Below are positions 11,791 through 20,555 of a stretch of 64,000 nt of DNA, in pieces. How positions within the stretch are numbered: position 1 is the stretch's first letter; each line of letters opens with the position of its first letter. A program made the translations under genes and the position numbers. Below the pieces are notes generated by a model. It was not told where the DNA came from and did no database searches. It was given only the letters and a program-made list of their open reading frames with translations. Source of the DNA: Lachnospiraceae bacterium (GTDB lineage Bacteria; Bacillota; Clostridia; Lachnospirales; Lachnospiraceae); assembly GCA_016290905.1 (NCBI GenBank), contig JAEEVO010000002.1, positions 23,940 through 87,939 of the forward strand, given 5' to 3'.

Positions 11791-13497
11791 ATGGTAAACG
11801 GCATAAGACTTGATGATCAGGCAATCACAAACAATTATAATGAGATGAGAAACCAGGTACAGGGCCCGGAAGGGGAAGCTGTGCCCAAAGTCGAAACCGG
11901 AAGTGCACAGCCCACCGAGAACGCCGCGGAAGCATCTGCCAATGCCGCATTTGGCGGTATAAACACTACCGCACGCGAGGCACTTGAGGAAGCGGGGCTT
12001 CCGAGGAGCGAACGTAATCTGGGTCTGGTCAGGGAGATGATAAACAACCAGATGTCGATCGATCGTGACAGTGTATCGAGACTTGTAAGCCAGGTAAATG
12101 TTTTTAGGGAAGCAGATATTTCAACGCTTCTTTTAATGAACAAGAACAATATTCCCGTCAATCATTTTACTGCGGCCCAGCTGCAGGCATATATAAATAA
12201 CGAACAGGATCTTTCCGCCCAGATAGGAGATATGGTGGAGACACTTATCAATTATCTTGATTCGGAAGCATCCGCAGGAAATGTTACATCAAACATGACC
12301 GTGCTTGAGGTGCTGACCGCCGGTACGGAGATATCCGCCGAAAACATGGCGGCGCTCGGAAATGCCGAAAATGCCGTGAATGTTGCGGAAATGGTCAACA
12401 GCGGACAGGAGAATATCATGTCTACGCTGCTCACCGGTCAGGGAGGCGCAGAAGCGGTATATGCCGCGGGCGCGCAGCAGGGAGCTGTTGCACCGGACGG
12501 AAATGCTGTCATGAACATGCTTGAGACCGGAACCGTAAACAATGTGGTTGCGGAGCTCGGAACGGATGCCGAAGGCAGCGGAGCCAACTGGATGAACGGA
12601 TTTGGGGCCGATAACGACGCTCTAAGCAGCTTCAACGAATTCAATACGGAATCGGCCGGTACGGGCATCAGCGGAAACGGGCATTCCAATAAGGGCGCCG
12701 AGCAGCAGGGAACGCTTCTTTCATCCCTGCTTAACGAGAATGAGATAAAGGAACTGGATACCCTGATCCAAAGAGTGTTCGGGAACAAGGCTGAACTGAG
12801 CGGAGACAAGGATGCGGAAGCACTTTTAAAAGAGATATACAAGGATGCTTCGGGCGTTGACGAGGCAAAGCTTCAGGAACTGTTCAGATCGGGCACATAC
12901 CAGAAGCTTGTAAAAAGCGCCTTGAACGAGAAATTTACGCTTAAGCCCTCGGATATAGACTCGGCGGATTCGATAAACGAATATTACAAGGAAACATATG
13001 CGGCTCTTTCCAAGCTGTCGGAAATGGCGGGAAAAGAAGGAGAACTTGCGGATAAGCTTAATAAGCCCATGGACAACATGAAGTTCATGGATACGCTGAA
13101 CAATGTATTTCCGTATATCCAGCTTCCATTGAAGCTGAATGAGGGCAATACGCACGGAGAACTCTATGTATTTAAGAAGGGGAGGAGCAAGACCGACCCC
13201 GGCGATACGAAAAGCGTGCTGCTCCATCTTGACATGGATCATCTCGGACCTACGGATATACATATGGAGCTGAAGGCAGGATTCCTGAAGCTGAGGTTTT
13301 ACTGTAAGGATGACGCCGCGAAGGATGTTCTTTCGGAAAACTTCTCAAAGCTTGAGAAGGCTCTTAACGAAAAAGGCTTTCAGACAGGCTCCGAATTTAC
13401 CGTCAGAACGGAAGATACAAAGAACTTGGTAGAAGCCCTTTCGGGTGCATCCGGACCGGTACCGGAGTTCAAGTACAATTTCGATATAAAACTGTAA
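11791..13497 (+). CDS. FliK-like (flagellar hook-length control C-terminal domain-like) protein
   Basis: Ala/Asn/Gly-rich N-terminus, C-terminal VLLHLDMDHLGPTDIHMELKAGFLKLRFYCKDDAAKDVLSENFSKLEKALNEKGF. Confidence 0.55.
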   Translation: MVNGIRLDDQAITNNYNEMRNQVQGPEGEAVPKVETGSAQPTENAAEASANAAFGGINTTAREALEEAGLPRSERNLGLVREMINNQMSIDRDSVSRLVSQVNVFREADISTLLLMNKNNIPVNHFTAAQLQAYINNEQDLSAQIGDMVETLINYLDSEASAGNVTSNMTVLEVLTAGTEISAENMAALGNAENAVNVAEMVNSGQENIMSTLLTGQGGAEAVYAAGAQQGAVAPDGNAVMNMLETGTVNNVVAELGTDAEGSGANWMNGFGADNDALSSFNEFNTESAGTGISGNGHSNKGAEQQGTLLSSLLNENEIKELDTLIQRVFGNKAELSGDKDAEALLKEIYKDASGVDEAKLQELFRSGTYQKLVKSALNEKFTLKPSDIDSADSINEYYKETYAALSKLSEMAGKEGELADKLNKPMDNMKFMDTLNNVFPYIQLPLKLNEGNTHGELYVFKKGRSKTDPGDTKSVLLHLDMDHLGPTDIHMELKAGFLKLRFYCKDDAAKDVLSENFSKLEKALNEKGFQTGSEFTVRTEDTKNLVEALSGASGPVPEFKYNFDIKL

Positions 13498-13512
13498 AAG
13501 GAAGGAAACGGC

Positions 13513-14232
13513 ATGAAGACAGACGGTGATTTAACCTATGATGATTATGATTCGTTCAGATGGACGGATCTTATAATCGGATTATGCTTCTTTTTTGCAT
13601 TGATAGGTATAGGACTGTTTCTTGCCGTTAATTTTAGGCCCTTATATTATTGGAGCATAAGCGCATTCGACATAGAAGAGGAAAGCGGTTTTTCACGTGA
13701 GGAGATCATTGAGAATTATGACGCGCTTATAGACTACTGCTCGCCGTTCTATACGGGAGAGCTTAATTTCCCGACCTTCAGGGCATCTGTTTCCGGGCTT
13801 TCACATTTCGCGGAGTGTAAAAATCTGTTTATTGTATTCTATGTTCTGGGTGCTGTCGGTATCTGCGTATGCGTCTGGTTCTTCATATTACGGCACAGGG
13901 AAGAGGTTATATCGCATCTGAAGGTATGCGCCATAATGTCGATAGGCATCCCTGTCATTCTTGTGTTTATCAGCCTGATCAATTTCGACTGGCTGTTCCT
14001 TCTGTTCCATAAGATAGCATTTGATAATGACGACTGGCTCTTCGACCCGGCTCTGGATCAGGTAATTAAGATCCTTCCCGAAGGGTTTTTCATGGTCTGT
14101 CTTCTTGTCATAGCTTTTACGGTCATAGCAGGCGCAGCCGCAGCATTTATCGTTTATTTATTAAAAAAGAAAAAGAAAAAAAAGGGCGATGAACCCCTGC
14201 CGAAACCTCAGAATTTCTATTTTACTCCGTAG
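13513..14232 (+). CDS. DUF1461/TIGR01906-like integral membrane protein
   Basis: Multi-TM protein with GLSHFAECKNLFIVFY and a central lumenal loop; matches remembered family architecture. Confidence 0.55.
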   Translation: MKTDGDLTYDDYDSFRWTDLIIGLCFFFALIGIGLFLAVNFRPLYYWSISAFDIEEESGFSREEIIENYDALIDYCSPFYTGELNFPTFRASVSGLSHFAECKNLFIVFYVLGAVGICVCVWFFILRHREEVISHLKVCAIMSIGIPVILVFISLINFDWLFLLFHKIAFDNDDWLFDPALDQVIKILPEGFFMVCLLVIAFTVIAGAAAAFIVYLLKKKKKKKGDEPLPKPQNFYFTP

Positions 14233-14290
14233 CCGGATTAATTATTTCCAAATATTTACAGTTTTTTTACAAACCTTTTATAAAACATAC

Positions 14291-14319
14291 TTGCCTATAT
14301 CCGGGTATAATGTTATAAT
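14291..14319 (+). promoter_or_regulatory. Promoter of degV-like gene
   Basis: TTGCCT (14291-14296), 17 bp, TATAAT (14314-14319); places repeat A copy 1 in the 5' UTR. Confidence 0.6.
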
Positions 14320-14354
14320 ACAAACTTGGTTTCAGTAAATGATTTTTATACCAT

Positions 14355-14417
14355 GTAACAGAACGCACGTTTTGTTACCGAGGAAATGCGGAAGGCGTTT
14401 TTCGGGGTGACATTGAC
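14355..14417 (+). repeat. Intergenic structured repeat family A, copy 1
   Basis: gtaacagaacgcacgttttgttaccgaggaaatgcggaaggcgtttttcggggtgacattgac; related to copies at 23975, 46479, 50952 and 51014. Confidence 0.85.
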
Positions 14418-14465
14418 GGTATAGAAAATTTGAAATGGCAAGTCTTTTTAAAAGGTGGAGAGAAA

Positions 14466-15341
14466 ATGAAGGACTATATCGTAGTATCGGACGGAACGGT
14501 CGATATTGACAGGGAACTGATAGGAAAACTCGGAGCAAGGATAATCCCGATGATATATATCATTGACGGAGAGGAGCATTTGTTCGATCCGTCGGGTGAA
14601 GCATTCGATTATAGCAGCTTTTACGAGAAAGTAAACGCAGGTGTGCCTGTATCTACATCACAGAACCCGCCCGATGTTTTTATAAATTATTTTGAGGAGA
14701 TCACCAAAGAGTATAAGAAGGTTTTATATCTCTGCTTTTCATCCGGGCTGAGCGGGAATTACAATTCTGCATGCATGGCTGCTGAGGAAGTGATGAATAA
14801 GCATCCGGAAACGGATATACGCGTTATAGATTCGCTCTGTGCCTCGGTAGGTGAAGGCTTCTATTTAAGGGAAGTTTGTGAGAAAAGAGATGAGGGAGCG
14901 GATTTTGAAGAGCTCGTCAAGTACGCCGAAAGCATAAAGAGGGATGTATGTCACTGGTTTGTCGTTGGCAATCTCGACCAGTTAAGGCGCGGCGGCAGGA
15001 TCAATGCTTTGGAGGCTAAACTGGGTTCAATACTGAACATCCATCCCATACTTACTACTGACCGGGAAGGAAAGCTTAAGGTTGCGGAAAAGGTCCGCGG
15101 CATGAGGAAGGCACTGCATGAGCTTGTAGGTAAATTCGTAAAGTACGCAAAAGCCGATATCATGCATAAGGTCATAGTGGCGCATGCGGGGGCCTCTGAG
15201 CTTGCGGAACAGCTTAAAAATCTGCTGAAGGAGACCGGAAGAATAAAGGAGTGCCTGATAGAAGACATCGGACCGGTCATCGGTGCTCATACCGGCTCAC
15301 CCATGTGTGCGGTGGTATTCTTAGGCACACAGGAAGAATAA
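14466..15341 (+). CDS. DegV family (fatty-acid-binding) protein
   Basis: ATG at 14466 after aaaggtggagag; IVVSDGTVDIDRELIGKLGARIIPMIYIIDGEEH..STSQNPP..ACASVGEG-like DegV motifs. Confidence 0.88.
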   Translation: MKDYIVVSDGTVDIDRELIGKLGARIIPMIYIIDGEEHLFDPSGEAFDYSSFYEKVNAGVPVSTSQNPPDVFINYFEEITKEYKKVLYLCFSSGLSGNYNSACMAAEEVMNKHPETDIRVIDSLCASVGEGFYLREVCEKRDEGADFEELVKYAESIKRDVCHWFVVGNLDQLRRGGRINALEAKLGSILNIHPILTTDREGKLKVAEKVRGMRKALHELVGKFVKYAKADIMHKVIVAHAGASELAEQLKNLLKETGRIKECLIEDIGPVIGAHTGSPMCAVVFLGTQEE

Positions 15342-15371
15342 AAAACGTGAAATAAAACTGATGAGGGGAAC

Positions 15372-16259
15372 ATGATAAACGAATCGATCATAACGGCATT
15401 TTATACACTCTTATTAATTATACTGACATTTCCCATTGGAACCGCAATACTCCTGAAATTCAGGGGCAAAGCAAGATTCATGCCGTTCTTTTTGGGAGCC
15501 ATTGTATATTTTACATTCTCGATCATATTTGTGACGATGATCAATTCCTTATTTATCAACAAGGGACGTGTGACTCACGATTTCTTGAACGGGAATGTGC
15601 TCGTATATTCGTTCTATATGGCTGTTGTGGTCGGCTTTATGGAGATAATCGGTATGTTCGTGGCGTTTAAAAGGGTTTTGCAGACACACGACGACGAGAA
15701 AACACCGCTGATGTTCGGTTTGGGATACACCGCTGTTGCGCTTATAGCACTTGTCGGGCTGAGTCTGGTGGTTTATGTTTCAAATGCTACAGCACTCAAC
15801 GCGCTCGGAGAAGAGGGCTACAGGACAAAATTCGCCGATGTTGAGTCATACGATCTTGACAAAACGATAGATGTTCTAAAAAATATAAGAATAATTGATC
15901 TGATCTATGAATTTTTAAACATGCTTATGTATACTGCGGTGATTGTTTCGCTGGCAGTCATGGTATTCTATTCGGTAAAACTTAAGGCTACGGTATATTT
16001 CTGGATTGCTGTAATAATCCGTGCGCTGTATACGATACCGGGTTCCGTGACAAGCTGGTTTTCGTCACAATCCACGGCCTTGGATCCCGATGTATGGAAT
16101 CCGGTAAGATCCGTAATAGAGCTTCTCTTTGCCGGGATTGCGGTATTTATGGCGTATAAGCTGTATGCATGCTACAAAAACGAAGAGCTTGTCATGCCGC
16201 TTGACCTGTTTAAAAAGAAAATGTATAAAAATACAAAAAATATGCTTGACAAACTTTGA
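15372..16259 (+). CDS. Multi-TM protein, possibly YhfC-like
   Basis: About 8 predicted hydrophobic segments; PFFLGAIVYFTFSIIF...FMEIIGMFVAFKRVL...PLMFGLGYTAVALIAL. Confidence 0.5.
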   Translation: MINESIITAFYTLLLIILTFPIGTAILLKFRGKARFMPFFLGAIVYFTFSIIFVTMINSLFINKGRVTHDFLNGNVLVYSFYMAVVVGFMEIIGMFVAFKRVLQTHDDEKTPLMFGLGYTAVALIALVGLSLVVYVSNATALNALGEEGYRTKFADVESYDLDKTIDVLKNIRIIDLIYEFLNMLMYTAVIVSLAVMVFYSVKLKATVYFWIAVIIRALYTIPGSVTSWFSSQSTALDPDVWNPVRSVIELLFAGIAVFMAYKLYACYKNEELVMPLDLFKKKMYKNTKNMLDKL

Positions 16260-16309
16260 TAATGAGAGTATATTCATAAACAAGATAATTTTATGAATAA
16301 TTATAAATA
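16246..16309 (+). promoter_or_regulatory. argG promoter with putative ArgR (ARG) box
   Basis: TTGACA (16246-16251), 17 bp, TATATT (16269-16274); downstream tatgaataattataaata (16292-16309) resembles ARG box consensus. Confidence 0.6.
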
Positions 16310-16326
16310 ACAAAGGAGATATTGAC

Positions 16327-17553
16327 ATGAAAGAAAAGGTTATTCTCGCTTATTCGGGCGGACTTGATACCACAGCTATCATTCCGTGGCTCAAGGAAAA
16401 TTTTGATTATGATGTAGTCTGCTGTTGTATCGATGTAGGACAGGAGAGCGAGCTTGACGGACTTGAGGAGCGTGCAAAGCTTTCAGGCGCTGAGAAGCTT
16501 TACATCGAGCATCTTACAGAGGAGTTCGTTGACGATTATATCATGCCCTGTGTAAAGGCAGGCGCAGTTTACGAGCATAAGTACTTACTCGGCACATCCA
16601 TGGCTAGACCGCTTATCGCTAAGAAGCTTGTTGAGATCGCACGTAAGGAAGGCGCAACAGCCATCTGCCACGGCGCAACAGGTAAGGGTAACGATCAGGT
16701 TCGTTTCGAACTTGGCATCAAGGCACTTGCTCCCGACATCAAGATCATCGCTCCCTGGAGAATGACTGAGAAGTGGGGCATGAGCTCACGTGAAGAAGAG
16801 ATCGAGTACTGCAAGAAGCACGGTATCGACCTTCCTTTCTCAACAGATAACAGCTACAGCCGTGACAGGAACCTCTGGCATATCAGCCATGAAGGCTTAG
16901 AGCTTGAGGATCCCGCAAACGCTCCTAATTACGATCATCTCCTTGTACTCGGCGTCAGCCCTGAGAAGGCACCCGAAGAGGGCGAGATCATCAGCATGAC
17001 ATTTGAAAAGGGTATCCCTACATCTCTTAACGGTGAGAAGATGAGTGCTACCGAGATCATCAAGAAGCTGAATAAACTTGGCGGAAAGCATGGTATCGGC
17101 ATCGTAGATATCGTTGAGAACCGTGTAGTAGGCATGAAGTCACGTGGCGTATACGAGACACCCGGCGGAACCATCCTTATGGCAGCACATGAGCAGCTTG
17201 AGGAACTCATCCTTGATCGTGCTACCATGACAGTTAAGAAGGAGATCGGCAACAAGTTTGCTGACGTTGTATACGAGGGCAAGTGGTTCACACCTCTCCG
17301 TGAGGCTCTTCAGGCATTCGTAGAGAGCACACAGCAGTACGTTACCGGTGAAGTAAAGATGAAGCTCTACAAGGGCAACATCATCAAGCAGGGTACAACC
17401 TCTCCTTATTCACTTTACAGCGAGAGCCTTGCATCCTTCACAACCGGCGAGCTTTACGATCATCATGACGCAGAAGGCTTCATCAACCTGTTCGGTCTTT
17501 CCTTAAAGGTAAGGGCTATGAAGATGGCTGAGATTGAGAAGAACAAGAAATAA
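16327..17553 (+). CDS. argG: Argininosuccinate synthase
   Basis: [36 protein letters not shown]. Confidence 0.98.
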   Translation: MKEKVILAYSGGLDTTAIIPWLKENFDYDVVCCCIDVGQESELDGLEERAKLSGAEKLYIEHLTEEFVDDYIMPCVKAGAVYEHKYLLGTSMARPLIAKKLVEIARKEGATAICHGATGKGNDQVRFELGIKALAPDIKIIAPWRMTEKWGMSSREEEIEYCKKHGIDLPFSTDNSYSRDRNLWHISHEGLELEDPANAPNYDHLLVLGVSPEKAPEEGEIISMTFEKGIPTSLNGEKMSATEIIKKLNKLGGKHGIGIVDIVENRVVGMKSRGVYETPGGTILMAAHEQLEELILDRATMTVKKEIGNKFADVVYEGKWFTPLREALQAFVESTQQYVTGEVKMKLYKGNIIKQGTTSPYSLYSESLASFTTGELYDHHDAEGFINLFGLSLKVRAMKMAEIEKNKK

Positions 17554-17597
17554 AACAATATACGACGCAAAGTCAGAAGTGAAAGCATATTAAATAA

Positions 17598-17633
17598 CGG
17601 CTGCAACAGAAATGTTGCAGCCGTGTGTTTTTG
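17598..17633 (+). terminator. Intrinsic terminator after argG
   Basis: cggctgcaac agaaat gttgcagccg tgtgttttt. Confidence 0.75.
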
Positions 17634-17645
17634 TCACCAAAATTC

Positions 17646-18728
17646 TTAAAATACATTCAGCCCCATCCTTTTACTTAGGGCGGGACAACGGTGAGCCATG
17701 CCGGGACCGTACTGGCATCTTAAGCAGTTGGAACACTTTGTAAACTTTGCATTATTAAGCACTGCCTCGCAGAAAGCGGGATCGGCGAGAACCGCTCTGG
17801 CCAGGTCGACGGTATCGACCAGCTCATGCTCTATAAGGTACCTGACGGTCTTCGGATCCAACAGCCCGTTCGCACAAGAAACAGGAACGCGCCCCGCAAA
17901 ATGATCATGAAATCTAACGCCGAGAGAGCAGATGAGATTGTAGGGCTCTCCACGCTCCTTAAGAGAAGAGTCTTCCCATTCTATGCCTGTAGAAACCTGC
18001 AGGTAATCACAGCCTGCCTTGACATATTCTTCAGCAATCGATATAGCCGAGGAAACATTGGGCTCGATACCGGCAGTCCTGACGGATATTATAAAATCGG
18101 GACCGCAGCACTCCCTGATCTTTGTAATGATCTCGGAAGCGAATCTTGCTCTGTTCTCATATGTGAGTATGCCATACTCATCCGTACGGAGATTGGTCTT
18201 TCTGGAGATAAACTGATTTATAAGATAACCGTGGCAGCCATGCAGCTGTATCCCGTCATAACCTGCACTCTTTGCCCTGATCGCGGCCTTGACGAAAAGC
18301 TCCTGTGTCTCGTGTATCTCGTCTATGGTCATTTCCCTTGACATCTTTGCCGGAGTTTTTACCGGAACTGCCGATGGACCGATGGCGGGACCGACATCCG
18401 GAGTCGTTGTGATACCGGTGTGGTTAAGCTGTATGATTACGGCGGCGCCGTACTTGTGACACGCCTCCACGATTGCTTTATGCCCTTCTGCCTGGCTGTC
18501 CTCCCATAAGCCAAGGTGAGTTTTACAGAATCTGCCCTCGGGAGAAACCGCGGTAGCCTCAACACATATCAGTCCGCACTCGTGTTCGGCTCTTTCTCGA
18601 TAATGCTCGACGTGCCTTTCGGTTACTTTGCCGTCATCCTCGGCGTAATCGAACTTTACGGTAGGCGCCATGGTAAGACGGTTTTTAATAACTGTTTTAT
18701 TTATGGTTATCGGGGAATTGACTCTCAT
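17646..18728 (-). CDS. Old Yellow Enzyme-type NADH:flavin oxidoreductase
   Basis: MRVNSPITINKTVIKNRLTMAPTVKFDY..QLHGCHGYLINQFISRKTNLRTDEYG; start chosen at internal Met of the 385 aa ORF. Confidence 0.88.
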   Translation of the reverse strand: MRVNSPITINKTVIKNRLTMAPTVKFDYAEDDGKVTERHVEHYRERAEHECGLICVEATAVSPEGRFCKTHLGLWEDSQAEGHKAIVEACHKYGAAVIIQLNHTGITTTPDVGPAIGPSAVPVKTPAKMSREMTIDEIHETQELFVKAAIRAKSAGYDGIQLHGCHGYLINQFISRKTNLRTDEYGILTYENRARFASEIITKIRECCGPDFIISVRTAGIEPNVSSAISIAEEYVKAGCDYLQVSTGIEWEDSSLKERGEPYNLICSLGVRFHDHFAGRVPVSCANGLLDPKTVRYLIEHELVDTVDLARAVLADPAFCEAVLNNAKFTKCSNCLRCQYGPGMAHRCPALSKRMGLNVF

Positions 18729-18835
18729 GGGCGTTATTCCTTTCATAAGCTGGATTTTAGGAATTATTAGGAATATTATATAACTAAAAATCAAAAGTGT
18801 CAATGTAATTCGAAAGTCTTGTTACAGCTTTTTTA

Positions 18836-20140
18836 TCACAGGAACATCGCCATATAATGAGGCATAGATACAACCCTGTTTTCGGGGGTTCCTACGTTTC
18901 CGTCTAAAAATTTATAGGACAGCGTAATGCCTGACTTTTCCATCAATTTACCTAGGGAATCTGCTTTGGATTTTCCGCTTTTTACTTCTATCGGTATTAT
19001 ATTACCATCCTTTTGGATCAGGAAATCAAGCTCCTTTTTAGTTGTTTCGTTTTTGTAGAAATAAATTGGGTATCCCTTTTTTATCAAGATATCTGCGATG
19101 GCACATTCATATAGACCACCCTTGGTATTGCCTGACAGGGTGTTTTCTATGATATGCTGCTTTAATGAAAAATCTTTCATCGGAAGCAACAAAGAAAGGT
19201 CTGAGGTATAGACTCTGAAGAACTCGTCTTTGACATAATCTTCCAGATCGTATCTTATATCTGTGACTACCTTGCAAAGTCTGACGATATCGGCTCGAAG
19301 CAGCCAGTCAATGCTGGAATAGTATTTTTGTGCCCGTGCTCCATGCTCTATTTCTTTATACTGAAATTTGTGGTTCTCTTTATCAAGCAGCTGTTTGGTA
19401 AGAGAAAGGAAGCACTTTTCAGCTTTGATTTTTTCTTCTGCATTAGCATAATGTGCAATATCATATTGGTAGCCCTGGAGCAGTGCTCTTTGAAGCCGAT
19501 CGGCACTGCGAAACTCTCTCGTGTTAACATAGTCATTTACTATTTCGGGCATGCCGCCTAAAGCCATATAACATCTGAAATAAGCCATCATGCTTTCATG
19601 TATGGCCGATGGAACCGGAGTATAGTTTTCGAAGGATGTCCTTAGAGTAGCGATCATATCCTCGGTGATACCTATAGCCCAAAGGAACTCTTCAAAATCG
19701 AGGCCATACATTTTTACATAATCAACAAAGCCGACAGGATATGAGCTTGGACGATTGTAATCTATCCCAAGCATCGAACCGGAAGCTATAACATCAAAGC
19801 GGTTATCGATGGCCCAGAATTTTAATGAAGTTATGGCATTGGGACATTCCTGAATCTCATCAAGGAATATCAGGGTTTCCTCGGGTTTGATGCTTTTTTT
19901 TGGATAACGGAATTTCATTGCTGTGAGCATGCTTTCTACGTCGAGATTACCTGAGAAGATTTCAGATGCATTCGGTGTTTCTTTAAAATTGATTTCCAAC
20001 ACCTCTTTATAATTGTCATGTGCATATTGCTCAATGATAAAGGTTTTTCCAACCTGTCTTGCCCCCTGTACCACAAGACATTTCTTTTCTTTCGTTTTTT
20101 TCCAATTTGTCAGGTATTGTAAGACTTTTCTTCGCAGCAT
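18836..20140 (-). CDS. AAA+ ATPase with DUF4143-type C-terminal domain
   Basis: CLVVQGARQVGKTFIIEQYAHDNYKEVLEINF; LIFLDEIQECPNAITSLKFWA; C-terminal ELDFLIQKDGNIIPIEVKSGKSK. Confidence 0.9.
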   Translation of the reverse strand: MLRRKVLQYLTNWKKTKEKKCLVVQGARQVGKTFIIEQYAHDNYKEVLEINFKETPNASEIFSGNLDVESMLTAMKFRYPKKSIKPEETLIFLDEIQECPNAITSLKFWAIDNRFDVIASGSMLGIDYNRPSSYPVGFVDYVKMYGLDFEEFLWAIGITEDMIATLRTSFENYTPVPSAIHESMMAYFRCYMALGGMPEIVNDYVNTREFRSADRLQRALLQGYQYDIAHYANAEEKIKAEKCFLSLTKQLLDKENHKFQYKEIEHGARAQKYYSSIDWLLRADIVRLCKVVTDIRYDLEDYVKDEFFRVYTSDLSLLLPMKDFSLKQHIIENTLSGNTKGGLYECAIADILIKKGYPIYFYKNETTKKELDFLIQKDGNIIPIEVKSGKSKADSLGKLMEKSGITLSYKFLDGNVGTPENRVVSMPHYMAMFL

Positions 20141-20171
20141 GTGATCACTTCCCCTTTTTTATTTTTTGCAT

Positions 20172-20250
20172 ATCAACATTTTGGAATTATAAAATAGCCA
20201 TCAATCAACATTTTAGAAAGGATAAATGTTGATTAATCAACATTTTGGAA
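20172..20250 (-). promoter_or_regulatory. Operator-like array upstream of AAA ATPase: three 13-16 bp direct repeats at 32-bp spacing plus one inverted copy
   Basis: atcaacattttggaat-type repeats starting at 20172, 20204, 20236; inverted aaatgttgatt at 20224-20234. Confidence 0.7.
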
Positions 20251-20487
20251 TATTATATAATCCGGAAGGGATTTTGTCAAGAGTTGAATGGTATTTTATG
20301 ACCACGATTACCCATATAAAGAACGAAATCGTGGCCATATTTACTATAACTATTACAGTGGAATGTGCAAGTAAAATCTTTTTACTTTGACAAAAAAAAT
20401 TTAGGCTGTAAAGGCTTTGGAGTATGTGAGAGGGAGTAAAGTTGTCAAACTACGTGAAAGTTAAAGTAAATTTAAGATTTTGTTTCC

Positions 20488-20536
20488 TTTACAAACAGGA
20501 CAGTCTGAGGTATAATGTAGTCTCAGGCTGTTTTTA
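20488..20536 (+). promoter_or_regulatory. topB promoter with -10 hexamer in the loop of a 10-bp inverted repeat
   Basis: TTTACA (20488-20493), 17 bp, TATAAT (20511-20516); ACAGTCTGAG (20500-20509) / CTCAGGCTGT (20522-20531) followed by T run. Confidence 0.6.
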
Positions 20537-20555
20537 TCAATCTTGGGGGTCAGTA

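Noticed and set aside
14411-14417. TTGAC at the end of family A elements as a -35 promoter box
   Set aside because: No suitable -10 hexamer at 16-18 bp downstream in any copy, and copy 1 already has a good upstream promoter.
17698-18341. Plus-strand ORFs opposite the OYE gene
   Set aside because: Shadow ORFs; the minus-strand frame has clear family motifs.
18836-20140. Defence-system or toxin-antitoxin role for the AAA/DUF4143 ATPase
   Set aside because: No partner gene or defence island nearby; DUF4143 ATPases are common orphan genes of unclear function.
20172-20250. Short CRISPR array
   Set aside because: Three 13-16 bp repeats with AT-rich intervals plus an inverted copy fit an operator array better; no cas genes.
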